Source: Aphelocoma coerulescens (lineage: Eukaryota; Chordata; Aves; Passeriformes; Corvidae). From it: 64,000 nucleotides of DNA. A model generated the notes under the pieces. That model had not been told where the DNA came from, ran no database searches, and saw only the letters and a program-made list of their open reading frames with translations. The stretch lies in assembly GCF_041296385.1 (NCBI RefSeq), contig NC_091023.1, forward strand, positions 19,930,924-19,994,923, read 5' to 3'. Positions 47,801 through 61,400 of the stretch are shown one piece after another. The first letter of the stretch is position 1. Every line of letters starts with the position of its first letter. The position numbers and the translations under genes were made by a program.

Positions 47801-50800
47801 CAATTGATGAGGTGGTTGGATTGTTTTTCTGTAGAATTGCCAATATATCAAAGTTCAAATTATTAACTGTCTCATCAGAATTACTGTTTGCTGCTTAATG
47901 TATGTGCACCTACACATTTGCTTCACATCCTGACAATCTCACCTGTGCTGATGGGCATGGCATATATTAACCAGAATAAAGCATATATTTATTTCACTCT
48001 ATTTTGTGCTTACTGCAAATACATACAGAGTGTAACTTCGGCTCACACTTTTCCCCAGTAGAAAAATTTATTGGGGCACTTAATTTAGTGTGGTAAATTC
48101 CAGTTGCTGAATTTTAGATGTTGCTATGTGTTCAGATGTGTTTATGATAGCTTTGCATTATCAAAACTACTGGAGCACAGCAGTGAGTCTGGATGTGTAT
48201 ATGTGAGAGAGAAGAGAATTCAGAGGAACAATTTTAAAAGTCTGAGATGAAAATGATCTTTTCATCAGGCTGTTGAGAAAATATGTTTGTTCAGAAAGTA
48301 GATCTGTCTCCTCTTTCTAAAAATTGTTACTGTTTTTTGACATCTGTGTGCTGGATATCACTTTCAAGCAGTTTAAGATATGAATAATATTAAATGCTTA
48401 CACTGTAGGGGAAAAAAATCAGTAAGCTCAAAGAAAATTTATTGTTATCTAATGTTTATCTCAATTCCATATGATTTCACTATTTATAGTAATCTGGGAA
48501 GCAGAACAACAAAATGATAGTTTTTTATTATTCTTGGTGGTGTCTTTTGACAGAAAAATAATATAATGACATTTAGATAAGTCATATTAATTAGTAAAGT
48601 AGGATTTCAAATGAGAAATTCAGAGGTAAACCTTTGTGGAGAAGATGGTGGGTAACAAGCCTCAGTCTTTATCCTTCTGTCCACCTTTTTTTTTCCTGTC
48701 TATCTGCTTCACCATCTCTCTTTCTCTTGAAAATGCTCCATGGCTGTATTATGCAGAGAATAGCATTTACTTCCAGACAGTGGGACAGAGAGAGGGAAGC
48801 TGCAAGGAGGAGAAGGGGATGAGCCTGCACTGTGAATTGCTCACAGTACAACTGCCAATAATTAGGGCAGTATCTGTGGCTCTGAGGAGAGATGCAGGAG
48901 AGTGGCAATTCTAATTCTACAGCAGCTTCTCATGTCTGAGAAGTCAGGAGGCAAAGGGCAGGGAGGAATGAAGGAGAGCTGTAGGGCTGGGTGGAACCAA
49001 AGGGGTTTAGTGGTGCTTGTACCAGGAGTGCAGTAAACCAAGCAGCAGAGACCTCCAGGGAGCAGGCCAGGAAGAGATGGGGTTCCTGGAGCATCCTGGT
49101 GAAGCTGGCATGCAAGGTTTGGGGTGGTGAGCCAGGGAGCAGGGCTTGGGTAGAGACATTAGAGCTTGAGATGAAGTGTTTGCCCAGTGACACAAAGTGC
49201 TGTTCAGCAGTTTGACCCTTTTAGTGCCGTGTCTGATGCTGGAGTGGTGAATTCAGATTGTTATCTTTATCTTGTGCTTTTGAATACATAGGAAAGAAGA
49301 GGAATAATTAATGCACAAACTGATCTACTGACAAAAAGTCAGGCTTCAGACCTGGATGGGAAAGTATGGCACAGGCTGAAAAACAAGAAGAGACATGTCA
49401 GGATGGCAAAAGAGAAGCCAAAAGAGAAGTCTCTCCTGGAGAGACTGAGATAGGCTGGATAAGTGCAAGAATGTATAAAAACATTCAGTAGCCCAAACTC
49501 CTCATCCCTTGAGAAACATCCCTTTTTTGCCAGAAGGCAAAAAATAAATGAAGGTGAATAATCATTGAGTGAACAATAGTTTCTAAACATAGTGTATGAC
49601 AAAGCAAATCACTATTGATAACAGGATTAGTGCTATCACTGCACTGGACATCTCAGCCTGAACTGTGGCCTTTGCTGCTGGAGGTCAGTTCTCCTGACTT
49701 GATGGATTATTTTATCTGCTACATGTCATCTACTGGATTTGGCATAGATTACTTTTTTGGTTGGTTGGTTTGTAGGTTTTTTTAATGAACAGTATCTCTC
49801 TGGATCTATATCTCACAGGAATACTGTGAGTTTTAATTTGTGACTGTAGTGATTAATGAGACCATCAGATGAAAAAATTACTAATTCATTTTTATCAAAC
49901 CAAAGCCTTATGGTTTTGTATTTTGTTACCACTGTTTGGAATCCAGGCTGTTATTTCATTACTTGGGCCTGACTGTCCACTGGTGTGAGTAAGCATAGCT
50001 CTGTTACTTCTGGGATCTGGTGATGTAACTCCAAAACTCTGGTGTAAAATCATCGTACATGTGTATTCAGAGCATTAGAGAATAATTTAATTGCATGAAC
50101 TTAGTTAAAGTGGCCCCAGAAGGCACAGGAATAGTTGCAATGTAAATGTCTGATTTTAAACTGTCAGTTACTGGCATTTTTGAAAAAAGAGTGGTGAAAA
50201 TGTGCTTTGTCATCCAAAACTGCAATTCAGGAACACAACAAAGGCATGCAGAAGGAAAGTTACTGTTGCTTGACAAGAAATATGCATTGTTAGGAAAGGT
50301 TGAAATTTGGAAAGTATTGCAGCATTTCCAATGTCTCTTTTAAAGTCCGTGGTAAGGTTCACTTTGAGCAAGTAATTAGAGAGGAAATGTTCTGTGGTTT
50401 AAAACAGAAGTGGTTGACAGAAGATGGGCATTTTAAAGCACTTTACTAAAAGCTTCCAATTTATACTTTTAGTCCTATTTTCAAAGTATCTAACTTGAGT
50501 TTTATTGTACATCCACAGGCTCTAAGTTTCAAAGAGAGGTGCTTTTGAACATTCCATCACTTACTGCTGAATTGTTACATATTTGCTGTGTGACGTCAGA
50601 CAAGTCCATTAAACACTTCAGGGCTTGTTTCTTCCCCCATATAAGCTGGGAATCAGTAGTATTTACCTTCTAAGACTCTGGATGTTTCTGTTATTCTTTG
50701 TGCAGTGTTTTGAGTAGCCGTGTTGTTCAAGGCCTAGTTACTTAGGTATGCAAAATACTGCAGCACACAGCCCTGTGAGACCCCCCAGTTCATCTTGTTT

Positions 50801-53800
50801 GTCTGTTGTAGTTATAAGGTCAAGTTGAAATAATCCCCATGATTATAAGAGCTTGTATGAAAAACTTTCCTGGAGAGCAACATCTGTTATCTGGTGGTAA
50901 TAGTGATTCAAAGGAGCTCTTTGGGAAGAGAATTCAGTCTGTCTCACATGAACAGAATGACTCAGTAATTCATATTGGGAAAGAGAAACGTTCTCCAGGC
51001 CTCACAAATGTGATTCTGGAGACTCATTACATGCATTATTGTGTGCTTTTGTGAAGCTCCTGACACAGCACAATGCAAATGGTTTCTGGCAGCCAAGGCC
51101 CTGTCTTCCAGCAGCAGGAATGATCCTAAACCATCTGCAGTGCCAGGGCTGCACACAGCCCCTCCTTCCTCTGCCATTCCTCAGGGGCAGCACACGTGGC
51201 TCTCATTTCTCTCAGCTGGGTGCAACAGCAAGGAACAATATAAACTGTTCTGTACGTGACAGGACCCTGCCACACACCTACCCATTTACTGGTAAGTAAT
51301 TAACAGCTGTGGCTATAGCCTGGGTTCACTTCTTCAGAGAAATTACATTCCTCTGATGGGTTCTGGACATGCACATCAAATTTCATGAGGATTTAATTTT
51401 ATTTACCATATTACCTAAAATTTGAGTCAAGTTCAGCCGCCATCCGTACAACTGCCCTTGCTGCTTGAGGCCTTCACGGGAAAGCAGCCTCCTGTTTTCA
51501 CCTGGATAAGGGAACAGGTACCCTGCCAGCACGTGGTGGGAGTTGGTGACTGACACTACACACTTGAGCTCCATGTGGCTGCTCCAGCCCCATCTGCTTT
51601 CTCAGAGGCTTCTGAGCAAACATTGCCCTGGACCAGTGAAAGTACTCATAGATGCCTCATTTTTTTATGTAAAAAGCTCAGGACCTGAAATATTTATGGT
51701 TTAATTGACTGCAATTCCTATTGACTTCAATGAGTGTTTTATTCAATTAGGGACTGCAGAATTTACATCATTGCCTCTGGCTTACATCATTGCAAATATT
51801 ATTGATGCTTATAAAGCTTTTGGGGATCTTTCAGGCTTTTAGTCCACAAAGTGACTGCAGTGTGAAAGTCTTGCTCGGGGGTAAGAGGAGTATTTATATC
51901 CATCTCATCTTTCATTTACTTATTCCTGAGTCTCTCTGTGCTATTCCTTTGCGAATGCTCATATAAAATCTGCAATTTAGCAAAGAGGGGGAAAGCAGAG
52001 TTGTCTCAAGATTCAAGTTTCACTTTGCACATTAGACGTGCACCTTTCTTATTTTCTTGCCTAAAATGTAAAAGTGAATCTGATTAATTTTAATCTCATA
52101 AAATGTTGAAATGAAGGCACAGTAAATTTAGAATGAATATTGAGGAAAATTAACAGTTTCTCAGGGGTGAGCATGAATACAGTGACTGGAATTAAAAACT
52201 CTGCAGATTGGAGCACCAGAAATTCTGGCAAAAAGAACTAACTCAGACTGGTGAGAAGGGTCAGGGTGGCTTGAAAGAATTTTCACCTTTCTAATCTACA
52301 TGTGCTATAAAACCAGTGTTGGAGTTACTATGTGAGTAGCACAAGCAGGCCCTGTGTATCTTAATTATGACGTCTCAGCCTCTGACTACGGTAGGAATAT
52401 GGATAGGATAGAAATCCTTGTGCTGGCTCTGTGTTAGGCCTGGAGAGAAAAGGGATAAAGCTTCTTCTCCTTTTCATTCAGTGCCTTGGGAAAAAGTTGT
52501 GAGTAAACCATTTCCCATATGCAGTGTGTACTTGCATTTCATACTTCTTTTTATCCAGAAACAGCAACGAAACATCTAGAAATAGATATATGTATGTAAG
52601 TAAACAAAAAAGATGGAACAAGCAGTTTTAGGACATGTCTAGTAGAAATCTGATTGCATTTCAGACAATATATTCTTACTACAGATTTTCCCAGAAAAAT
52701 CTGCAGAAAGAGCTAGGAAAAGTCACACATATATAACATGCATGGGTTTAGGTCTGTTTTAGCAAAATTGGAGAAATGTGTGTGTGGCAAAATTGATACA
52801 CTTCCCGGGCAGAACACTGACTTTATTCAATTCTGTCGTGGTAGGTGAAGTGAAATTGGACATAAAAATAAAGGTAGCCTCCTTATAGAAGGCATTTTTT
52901 TTGCAGCAGAGAACACAATAAATGTTATCTGTCAGGGAAAGAAGCAGGCTATTTAAATTCAGGCAGCATAGCATCTTCAGTCGGAAGGGCTATTTTTAAC
53001 TTCAGATGTAGCTTAATTTAGAAACTGAGCAGTTGAAGTCCCTTTTTTTTTTCCCCACTTCTCCAACTCGTGATTTTTTATAATGATTGTAGATACCCTT
53101 GTGCGAAGATGCTGAATAGAAAAAGAAATACATTATCCTGAGCTTCAAGGTCATGAAAATGCACATCTAAACAAAGCAGCTTTGTGGCAGTATTGGCATA
53201 CATGTGTAAACACAGAGATCAGATGAGATCAATGCACTGTTTTCTAAGCATAAGGGCCACTTTGGCAATTTGCCAGGAGGTTGCATTGAATTTTCATCTC
53301 CATTTATGCAAGATCTTTCCCAGATCTGTATTATTTTGTGTAGGAAGTGCTGTAATTGCATATAGTCCTATACAATGTGTGATAAAGAGAGTGTAAATTC
53401 CAGTGGTTTCTAAGGCAGAAATATTTATGAGAAATCTGGCAGTGATTTCCTGCATTGATTTTTCTGAGCCAGCTTCTTGTATTTGGCTTTGTTTGCAAGT
53501 TAATCACAAGAATTGAGAAGCTCATTTCGTTATAGAAGATATTCAGAATTAAGAATTGCAGATTTGACTCTATTAAGTGATTACAGGCTTTTTAATGTAT
53601 TCAGATTCTGAATATGAAAAAATCCTCTCACAAATGGAAGTACTTCCAAGATGGCTTGTTGCAAACACTCTTCTTGCATAATTGCATACTCTGTGTCACT
53701 CAGCATTCATCTGGTGAATTGCAGTAGCATTTCAGCATAAACCTCAATTCAAGCTGGATTTTATAGTTTACCTGTTCAAGCTCAGCCAGAAGCGATTCTG

Positions 53801-55149
53801 AAAGCTCTTCCAGTTGTGTAACAATAACAAGGAGTGGAGAAACATGTGCCATTGCAACAGAAATAATGGGGTGATTAATAAGCTGAATGTGACATGGGAA
53901 AGCTGGCTCTATTTCTGAGCATAGTGACACCTTCACCATTAACTCCTAAGCACACACAACTTCATACAGTTCCTGAGATTTTGCTTGGAGGGTTGAGCAT
54001 TTGTGCACATACAGAAAAGAGAATTTTGTCTGTAGTCACCTAAAATCCTGCAATTATATGCAAAAGTTTCTGCTGCCATTTATTCTTTAACTTATGACAG
54101 CTGGAATTAGAGGCTTTCACTCCATTGTTTTTATACACCGGGTGGTGTGATGTAGTGTAGAAAGAATATCATAAAACAAGTTAGAAATTTAGAGTTATAA
54201 GCATTAATGTTCAATGGAGGCTAAAAGAAAGTATCATTTAGAGGCTGGACTTCTTCTGAATTGCCCACTTTGGATGGAGATTCTTTCATCTTGCTCTGAA
54301 ACATTTGTTTTTGAAGAATGCTTCTTTCCCTGGCTATGTTCTGCATGGAGGGAATATGGGAGTTAGCACAGAAGCTGTTAGAGCCATTAGACTCTGCTGT
54401 GGGGTTTCCTTAATTCTCTGCTGGCCACACAAACCTGATTTAAAGCTGAATTTAGTCTCTGGGAGGCATTTTAGTAGTGTTATCAGACCAGGAAATTCAG
54501 ACTGTGACGCACAGTTTGGATTGGGAATGTGAATTCACAGCCCTTTCTTGAAGAGGCTTTTCTTTACAGTGAAGCAGATATATTGCAGCAGTATTTGCTG
54601 AAGTGTTTCAGCTTTCAAAGGAGAATGTGTTTTTCTCATCAAAGACTTGATCTGAAGCTTGTAGCAAAAGAAGCATTCAATGCACATACACTTTCTTGTT
54701 TTAGGTATGTTGGTATGCTGTCAAGAGTCAGGATTCAGTTTGCCTGTTAAAGAGGTTTAAAAAAAGACTAAAACCCATCCAAAAGGAGCAGGGGGGTTGT
54801 TAAGAAAAAGCTGAAATCTTACGGAATTGAGGGCAATATTTTTGGTCTTACAGAAACACAGAGTATGCTCAAAATAAATTTCTGAATGGCTTTATAAAAT
54901 CTAATCAGCTTGAAAATAAAACTGTCCATTTGTATCTGCTTTGTTTTCATTCAGTTTGTAGTACAGAGGAAAACAACTGGTGTGAGACCAAATAGTAATT
55001 CTATTTTCAGGCATTCAATCTCTTAAATAGCAAGTTTCTTTGAAGAAATATGGTAACACACAGATGATGAGGCTTTGGTAAGGCTGGACTTAGAGCCTTG
55101 AGTTTCAAGTAAAGCTTAGATTTGTCACAGAGCAGCAGTAAAGTACTCA
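41889..55149. other. Gene-poor intergenic region
   Basis: 13 kb with no exon I recognise. It holds small simple repeats: (GTT)5 at 46981-46996, another GTT run near 47716-47730, and a TTGG run near 49758-49771. Patches of moderate GC (48930-49200, 51060-51260) are not CpG islands. I searched by eye for GNB4 coding segments and found none. Confidence 0.55.
46981..46996 (+). repeat. (GTT)5 microsatellite
   Basis: Five perfect GTT units plus one base. Confidence 0.95.
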
Positions 55150-55465
55150 GTGACATAAAAGGAGGTTGCAGCAAGGTGGGTGTTGGTCTCATCTCCCAAA
55201 TAATAAGTCATAATAAAAGAGGAAATGGCCTCAAGTCTCACCAGGGGAGGTTTAAACTGGGTGTTAGGAAGAGTTTTTTCATGGAAAGGATTGTCAAACC
55301 CTGGCACAGCTGCCCAGGCTAGTGGATGTGCCACCACCCCAGAGGTATTTAAAAGATGTATAGATGTGGCATCTGGGGACATGGTTTAGTGGTGGACTTG
55401 GCAATGGTAAGTTAAAGGTTGGATTCAATGATCTTACAGGTCTTTTCCAACCTAAATGATAATAA
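55150..55465 (+). mobile_element. CR1 LINE 3' fragment
   Basis: Landmarks in order: GGAGGTTGCAGCAAGGTGGG, GGAAATGGCCTCAAGTCTCA, CCAGGGGAGGTTTAAACTGG, GGTATTTAAAAGATGTATAG, TGGTTTAGTGGTGGACTTGG and AATGATCTTACAGGTCTTTT. It ends in an A/T-rich tail rather than the usual terminal repeat. It is the longest CR1 3' copy in the window and has no intact frame. Confidence 0.92.
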
Positions 55466-57690
55466 TTATTTTTTTTAGTAGTTTTCATCCACAGATCTCA
55501 ATGTGTTTTATAATGAAGGTCAATCACATGCATAATGTACTGACTTTTTCTTAAGAATTTTATCATAATTTTTCTGTTCAAGAAGTTTAAGCCATGTCCT
55601 CTATGTCACTTGTTACAGGACAATGTATCAATGTGCTCTACACCCACAAATGCAGGGAGGACAAGCAGTAGACTGGAGTTTTTATTAATCAGTGTGCTGT
55701 CTTCTCAGAAATGGGCAATGATTTTATCAAAGTCTGACAAATTACAAGAGGCAAATAAATTGAAATTCAGGTGAAGTCCAGGAGACCAACAGTCACTGTA
55801 GGTCTATAAAAAAGCTGTGTGCTATTCCTGTATAAGGATTTCCACGAATCAGGATGAAAGCAGTTCACAAACATACGTAGGCATCATCATCCCATGCTCT
55901 TTCATCTTGAAGGAGATGGTCACAGACGAGGAACTAAAAATAGTCAAATTTAAGAGCGCATGCTCCCGAGAGGGGATCAAAGACTGAGATGCTGTTTAGG
56001 CATGCAAACAACCAGAAGTATCAGAGCAGGAAGAGTGTGGTTGAACCAGTTACTGCTCTGATAAAATCTGCTACTTTAGCTTCAGCCAAATTTGATAGTA
56101 ACAGAAATGGGGTGCAGAGGCACAGGGAAAGAGATGTGTGAGGCAATTCCTGTTGCCTAACCTTGCATGCCTAACACAGGTGCCTAAACGAGGAAGGCAA
56201 TTTTTCCTGGATTACTGAGAGATTAAATACAGAAGATGTTATTTCAGAAGGTAATTCAGAGTCCACAAGTATGACTTCTGCTCTGAAGCAGACACCCTTC
56301 AGTAGGAGACTTGGGTAAAGTGCCTGCCCTAAGCCCCTGGGTTGGTGTTAAACACAGCCCATGCAGGGCCACTGCAAAGGCAACTTTGTACCCAAGATTG
56401 ATAATATTCTTTCCTTGGGAAACTTCCCTTTTCCCCTCAGGCTTCTCTTTCTGTTCTGTATATGACACACAGATCTCGTGTGTGGAGGCTGAATCATTTG
56501 TCTGAAGGACAAAGTCAATCTTAGGTCTGTGCATTGCATTTTTAACCAAGTCAGAGACTCCTCTATGTTCCTACCTAGAGACGGGAGGTTATTTCTCCAA
56601 TCAGGGTAAACTTTCATAAAAGTCCCTGGCATAATCATAACTTGTGTTGTTTAGTTCAATAAGATCTCCGAAGAGCAGAGCAAGGTTCATAACCAAATCA
56701 TGAGCAATAGTTTTTGTGCCATATCTGATTTAATAAGAAAGCTTTATTTACTTGGAAGGTATGTAAAATTTGGCTTTTCATTAAAACAGGGGTTTTTTTT
56801 AACGCAAAAAAGAATTATTTTTTTTAAATTTATGATTAAAAATACAGTTTTCATTTTAATTGCTGAAAATTTTGCATCCAGGGCCTAGCTTCAGAAGTTC
56901 TTTGCAGCTGACTTGCAGCACTATTAACACTTTTCATGTTTCTCTGTGGCACTTGTCTTGTTTAATACCAGACAAGGAGCCATGTGGGTGACAGCTCTAT
57001 ACCAACACATCCTAACAGACAGATGCTATGATTTGATCCTGATACTCACTGTATGTTTTACTTAGTGCTGCAACCAGGAATTAAAAATAAAAGCACCAGC
57101 TTTTTTCCTGTATGTATGTCCATAAGAAAGCCTGATCTGGTGTAACATAATAGGAAGCTATTTTTAGACCAAATGAAGCAGGGGAACAATGACAATAATA
57201 TGTTTCATGGTACAAGAAAGCTGACATTGGTTGACATTCATCACCAGATCTTGCATCAGCATTCACCATCCCTAAATAAAGCAGTAAGAAGAAACTTCCT
57301 CCTCCAATTAAGTGGCCCTTTATACAGAGGAGATAAATTCAGCTGATAATGTCACCAGGAAGTGTGTGCAACATTTAAAATCCGGTTGGCAGTGTAAATA
57401 CTCATTCGTTGAGGCAGCTGTGGCAGGGGCACCTCCTGTGGCTGAGCACTGGGTTGAGGTGCAAGAGGGAATCCCAGAGCCAGAGAAACCCAAGGAAGAG
57501 CAGAGGGCTCTGGCAGCTCTCCTGAGCAGCCTTGGGAGATTGCAGCTGTGCTGGGGAGCACAAGTGACCAGGAATGCTGAGGACAGGGATAAGGAGGGCA
57601 CTTTGCACAGCAGGGCGCTGCTCATAGGGCTCCAGCCCAGGGCCTGCTCTGGGTCTCACACAATGGTGGGCACTTGCCCCACACCTGAAA
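55466..57690. other. Intergenic, no gene recognised
   Basis: 2.2 kb, AT-rich apart from a GC-richer block at 57410-57690 that stays open for 125-128 codons on both strands. I recognise no protein family in either frame; it may be an old repeat. Confidence 0.5.
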
Positions 57691-57699
57691 CCAGCTGAA

Positions 57700-57770
57700 A
57701 CCTTCCTTATGAAGTTCAACAAGAACAAATGTATGCTCTTGCACCTGGGGAAACATAATCCAGGGTGAGC
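57700..57770 (+). mobile_element. Degraded CR1-like fragment
   Basis: ATGAAGTTCAACAAGAACAA followed by a GCTCTTGCACCTGGGG stretch resembles the CR1 segment around 'GAGGTTCAACAAG...CTGCACCTGGG'. It lies before, rather than after, the next fragment, so the element is rearranged or comes from two insertions. Confidence 0.5.
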
Positions 57771-57894
57771 TTCCTCCATTTAGATTCCAGCAAATGATAT
57801 CCCACAGGAAGTTGTTCTTGAATTTGGAAGTGAAGGTGGTGAACACAAGAACTGTGAGCTGGCTAAAGTTCTATTCCAAAGAAAGTGGCAAGGC

Positions 57895-58460
57895 TGGAGA
57901 AATGTTGCTAGTGATGTTTCTCTGGGGTTAGTCCTGGGACCTGGTCTATTTAATATATTTACCAGTGTGGTGAGGCGAAATTCCTAGGTAAAACATGTTG
58001 GGAGGCATTGCCAATGTTGAGGAAGGCTGGGTTGATGTTCAAAAAGGATTAAGGTAAATTTTTTACCAGCTTGCTGGTGATGTCATATAATTAAGTCTCA
58101 TACTGTACAAGCCAGACACATTGGGTTCAATAATAACCTCATCTATAACCTGGGGCTTTGTGAACTGGATGTAGCAGAGGTGGAAACAAACCTGAGTGCA
58201 CTTAGCAGTGGAAGGATGAATGTGATAAAACATTGGAGTATAATTGGGTGGGGTAGAAAAGATAATGCAGTCCTGGAAGGTGAGAGTTTTTAACAATTTG
58301 GAGGAAATACTGGTGCCACCTTACAATGAATGTTAACTTCTCTAGAGTATTTCTACAGTTGCGTGTAGCTATTTTCAGAAAAATTAACTTAAACTGTGAG
58401 AGGTGTAAAGAAGAGCTACAGGATGAGCAAGGGAATGGAACTTCATCTTTTGAAGGGAAA
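57895..58460 (+). mobile_element. Old CR1 ORF2-derived fragment
   Basis: AGTGATGTTTCTCTGGGGTT, then CCTGGGACCTGGTCTATTTA, and further on GGGAATGGAACTTCATCTTT and TGAAGGGAAATTAGAA follow the CR1 reverse-transcriptase and downstream landmarks in order, with heavy decay and stop codons. Confidence 0.5.
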
Positions 58461-61400
58461 TTAGAAATGCCTCCTGTACCCAACCAAATGGAAGTTTCTA
58501 GGGTGATGAATCATTTAATACACTGGGAGCAAGTACTGGTGAGTGGAAAGGTTCAGTGTCTGTGATCACTGTAGCCTCTGCTGAGATCTCTTACAAAGCT
58601 GCCACTCGTTGATAGTTCAGTAGCTTTCTTTGTGATCTGGGTAGTGGACTGGTGTTAATTCCAAAAGTCCACAAAAATTTTGCGTGTGACACTGACAAGA
58701 GGATGGCCAGTAAGGCTGTGTTTTTATGAGTCCTGCAAAAAGTACTCAGCAGCCTCAAAAAACAAATACCATTTTTCAAATCTTGGCTGCAGATTACTTA
58801 CAAGAGAAAGAGATTTCTTTAACTGAGATGAACTTGCTCCTGTTTGGTCTGTTTGGGCTGGGCTGTGGTGGTGTCAGTCCCTTAGCCCTGCCTAAGGAGC
58901 CAGCTCACTGTGCTGAGATCTGGGTTTGACTTGGGAGAGCTCCGTAAGTGCGGAGTGTGCTGACATCACGCTCCCGAGGGTGTCAGTTATTAGCTGCTAA
59001 GAATAGTTACAGGCAAACACAGAATAGAAAAATCAAATGTCTGCTTAAACCACCAGTGAATGGGAAGGCAAAGAGCTTGAGCTCAGCTGAGGGGCTTTCT
59101 GTTTAAATGCAATGGCAACAAGGTTGGGCATCACCCTGGTGCAGGTGATGCTTTAGGATTTGGGAGCTGGGAGAGCCCACAGAGACAAGTTCATCCCTGG
59201 TGCAATTCCAGAACTGTCATGGTAAGTGAGCTTTTTGTGTTTATTTCCCTCTGTTTAGGTTATCTAATCTGAGTGATTTGTGTTTTGCAGTCCTTAGTGT
59301 AACGATGGGATTCACAGCACAAGAACCATGTCAGAGTTACTGCCAGTATAATCACAGTTTTATTAAAAGATAAAACACAAAGTGATACTAATTTTGCAAA
59401 ATGAAGTGTTCAAGGTTACGAAATAATGTACAGTGAAAACTACATATGGGCATAGGTGGTGCCTCCAGTCTCTGAGTTCAGGAAAGTATCCTGCTCATCC
59501 TGTGTTTTGGGGCTATTTGGCATAAATGTTGCAACCTTTAGGCCTTGATTACAGATTTATGAGCTAAGACAGGCTTGAAGACAGAGGTCACATTTTCAGG
59601 TTTTAACTTATTTCCAGTTTTGTAATGCAGACTTCAGTTTAGTGTTTCTGTGATATGAATAAGGTGTTTCAGATATTAAACTGTTCCAAATTAAAGATGA
59701 TCTAATTTAAAAAACCACATATAAATACAGAAGCAATATAAGATGAAAGTTAAGATTAACATAGGACTGGGTGTCTCACAACCTTTGAAAATCTCATCTT
59801 GGCTTTTTTATACTAATTAGGCCATGAACAGAAATGTTCAACTAGGTTTATCAGTGCTCTTAGGAGATCCTCTAACCTGAGGTACTCCTAACGATATTTT
59901 TACACTTCTTAATTTACTGTATAAAGGCAGGCAGGGGTAGAAATATCACGCTGTGACTCTTCCAGACAAACACAAAGTTACAAATTGGCCTGAAGGTCCC
60001 TTGGCCAAAGTATAATCTTTGTCTCACCACTTCGTACTTGCCCACAACAGCTTCATGGTGGTTCAAAACCATCAGAAATCACTTGTAGCTATCACTGGTG
60101 CCCTTAGCAGGGAGAACAACCTGTTCTCCCTCCGAATTTGGCACCCTGGCCCCAGCCTCCCTGGTTTGCAGCCAGTGCACAGCAAAACCCACCAGTCTGC
60201 TAATCCTACAGAGCCTGACTCACGTCTCTGCCAGCCCCTTGCAGGAGCCTTTCCCAGAGGGAATGAGGAGCTTGATGGATGTGGTGCTGCAGGATGTCAA
60301 GAGTGTGCTAATGAAGCAACAGATCCATTACAGTATTTAGCCATTTTGCAAGATCCAATTACAGGAACTTTGTGGAGTATAAAATAGTTTGATTTTACCC
60401 TGTGCTTAACCTGTAAAAGATGATGTCTCTCAAATATATTCCCATCCTATCATTATTTCCGTGTGCTGATTCATCTATGTTAAATTGTTTAGAACCAGGA
60501 TTTGATTCTGCCCTATTGCTTAGCATTTTTTTGTAAATCTGTTTGATAATTGTTATGGATAAAGATGAAGAATCCCTGGGTATTCTGCTTGCAGAGTGTG
60601 ACATGTAAAGTAGAAGTTTTTCTTGCAGATCAGAAGGCAGGACTGACGTAGGAGTTATTGTCTAAAATTACATTGTCTCTGTTATGTAGGAATTCAGACA
60701 GTGATTGTGATAGTCCCTTTTGTCCTTTAAAAATGAGAATTTATGACTCAAAAGGTGCTATGCTGTCAGTCAGAAAATTTTTCCATTATACTGAATCTTA
60801 TTTTTAATGGTGTAATATCCTGTTCTTTTGGGTGCAAGTATGGTGTTTTGAATGCAAACTGATTTACAGTCATTTTCTTCAGTCTGCGAAACAAGCACCA
60901 AAAAATAAAGAAAAAATAAGATGTAATGGTGTTAGTGTCCAGAGGGGTAAACTATAATATATAAAAAAAAACCTGAAGAATTTTTCCTCATTTCAAGGGT
61001 TTTTGAGTTTTATTTTTTTTAGGAAGAGGACTATGCTTAGGTGACTCTTACCTGAAGGAGCAGCATCTTTAAATGGGAAGCTTTTATGACATAAAGTGCA
61101 TATGGGTCTTAGCATGTGGCCAACTTCTTGTTTAGAAAGATTTCCTGCTGCATTCATTTTTCCTTGCTGTATCCCCCGAGGGCTGAACGTTGCTATCTCC
61201 TGCAGACAATGCAGCAACGCCCTGGTTTTGTACTGGTGAATGATTTTCACATTCACAAGCTGTTCCAGTGTTCCAGAGCATTGCATTGTTCTAGCATGGA
61301 TTTATCTGAATTTTTTCATAGAAAGATGATTCTCTCTGGTTTGGGGGATGCCATCAGGGATAAAGGCACATGCAGTAGCACAAACAGCTGAAATTTCATG

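Noticed and set aside
59219..59230. ATG followed by GTAAGTGAG, possible first coding exon
   Set aside because: No CpG island or conserved downstream exon; a lone donor-like match is too weak.
60019..60387. 122-codon plus-strand frame
   Set aside because: No known domain, no promoter, and overlapping alternative frames of similar length.
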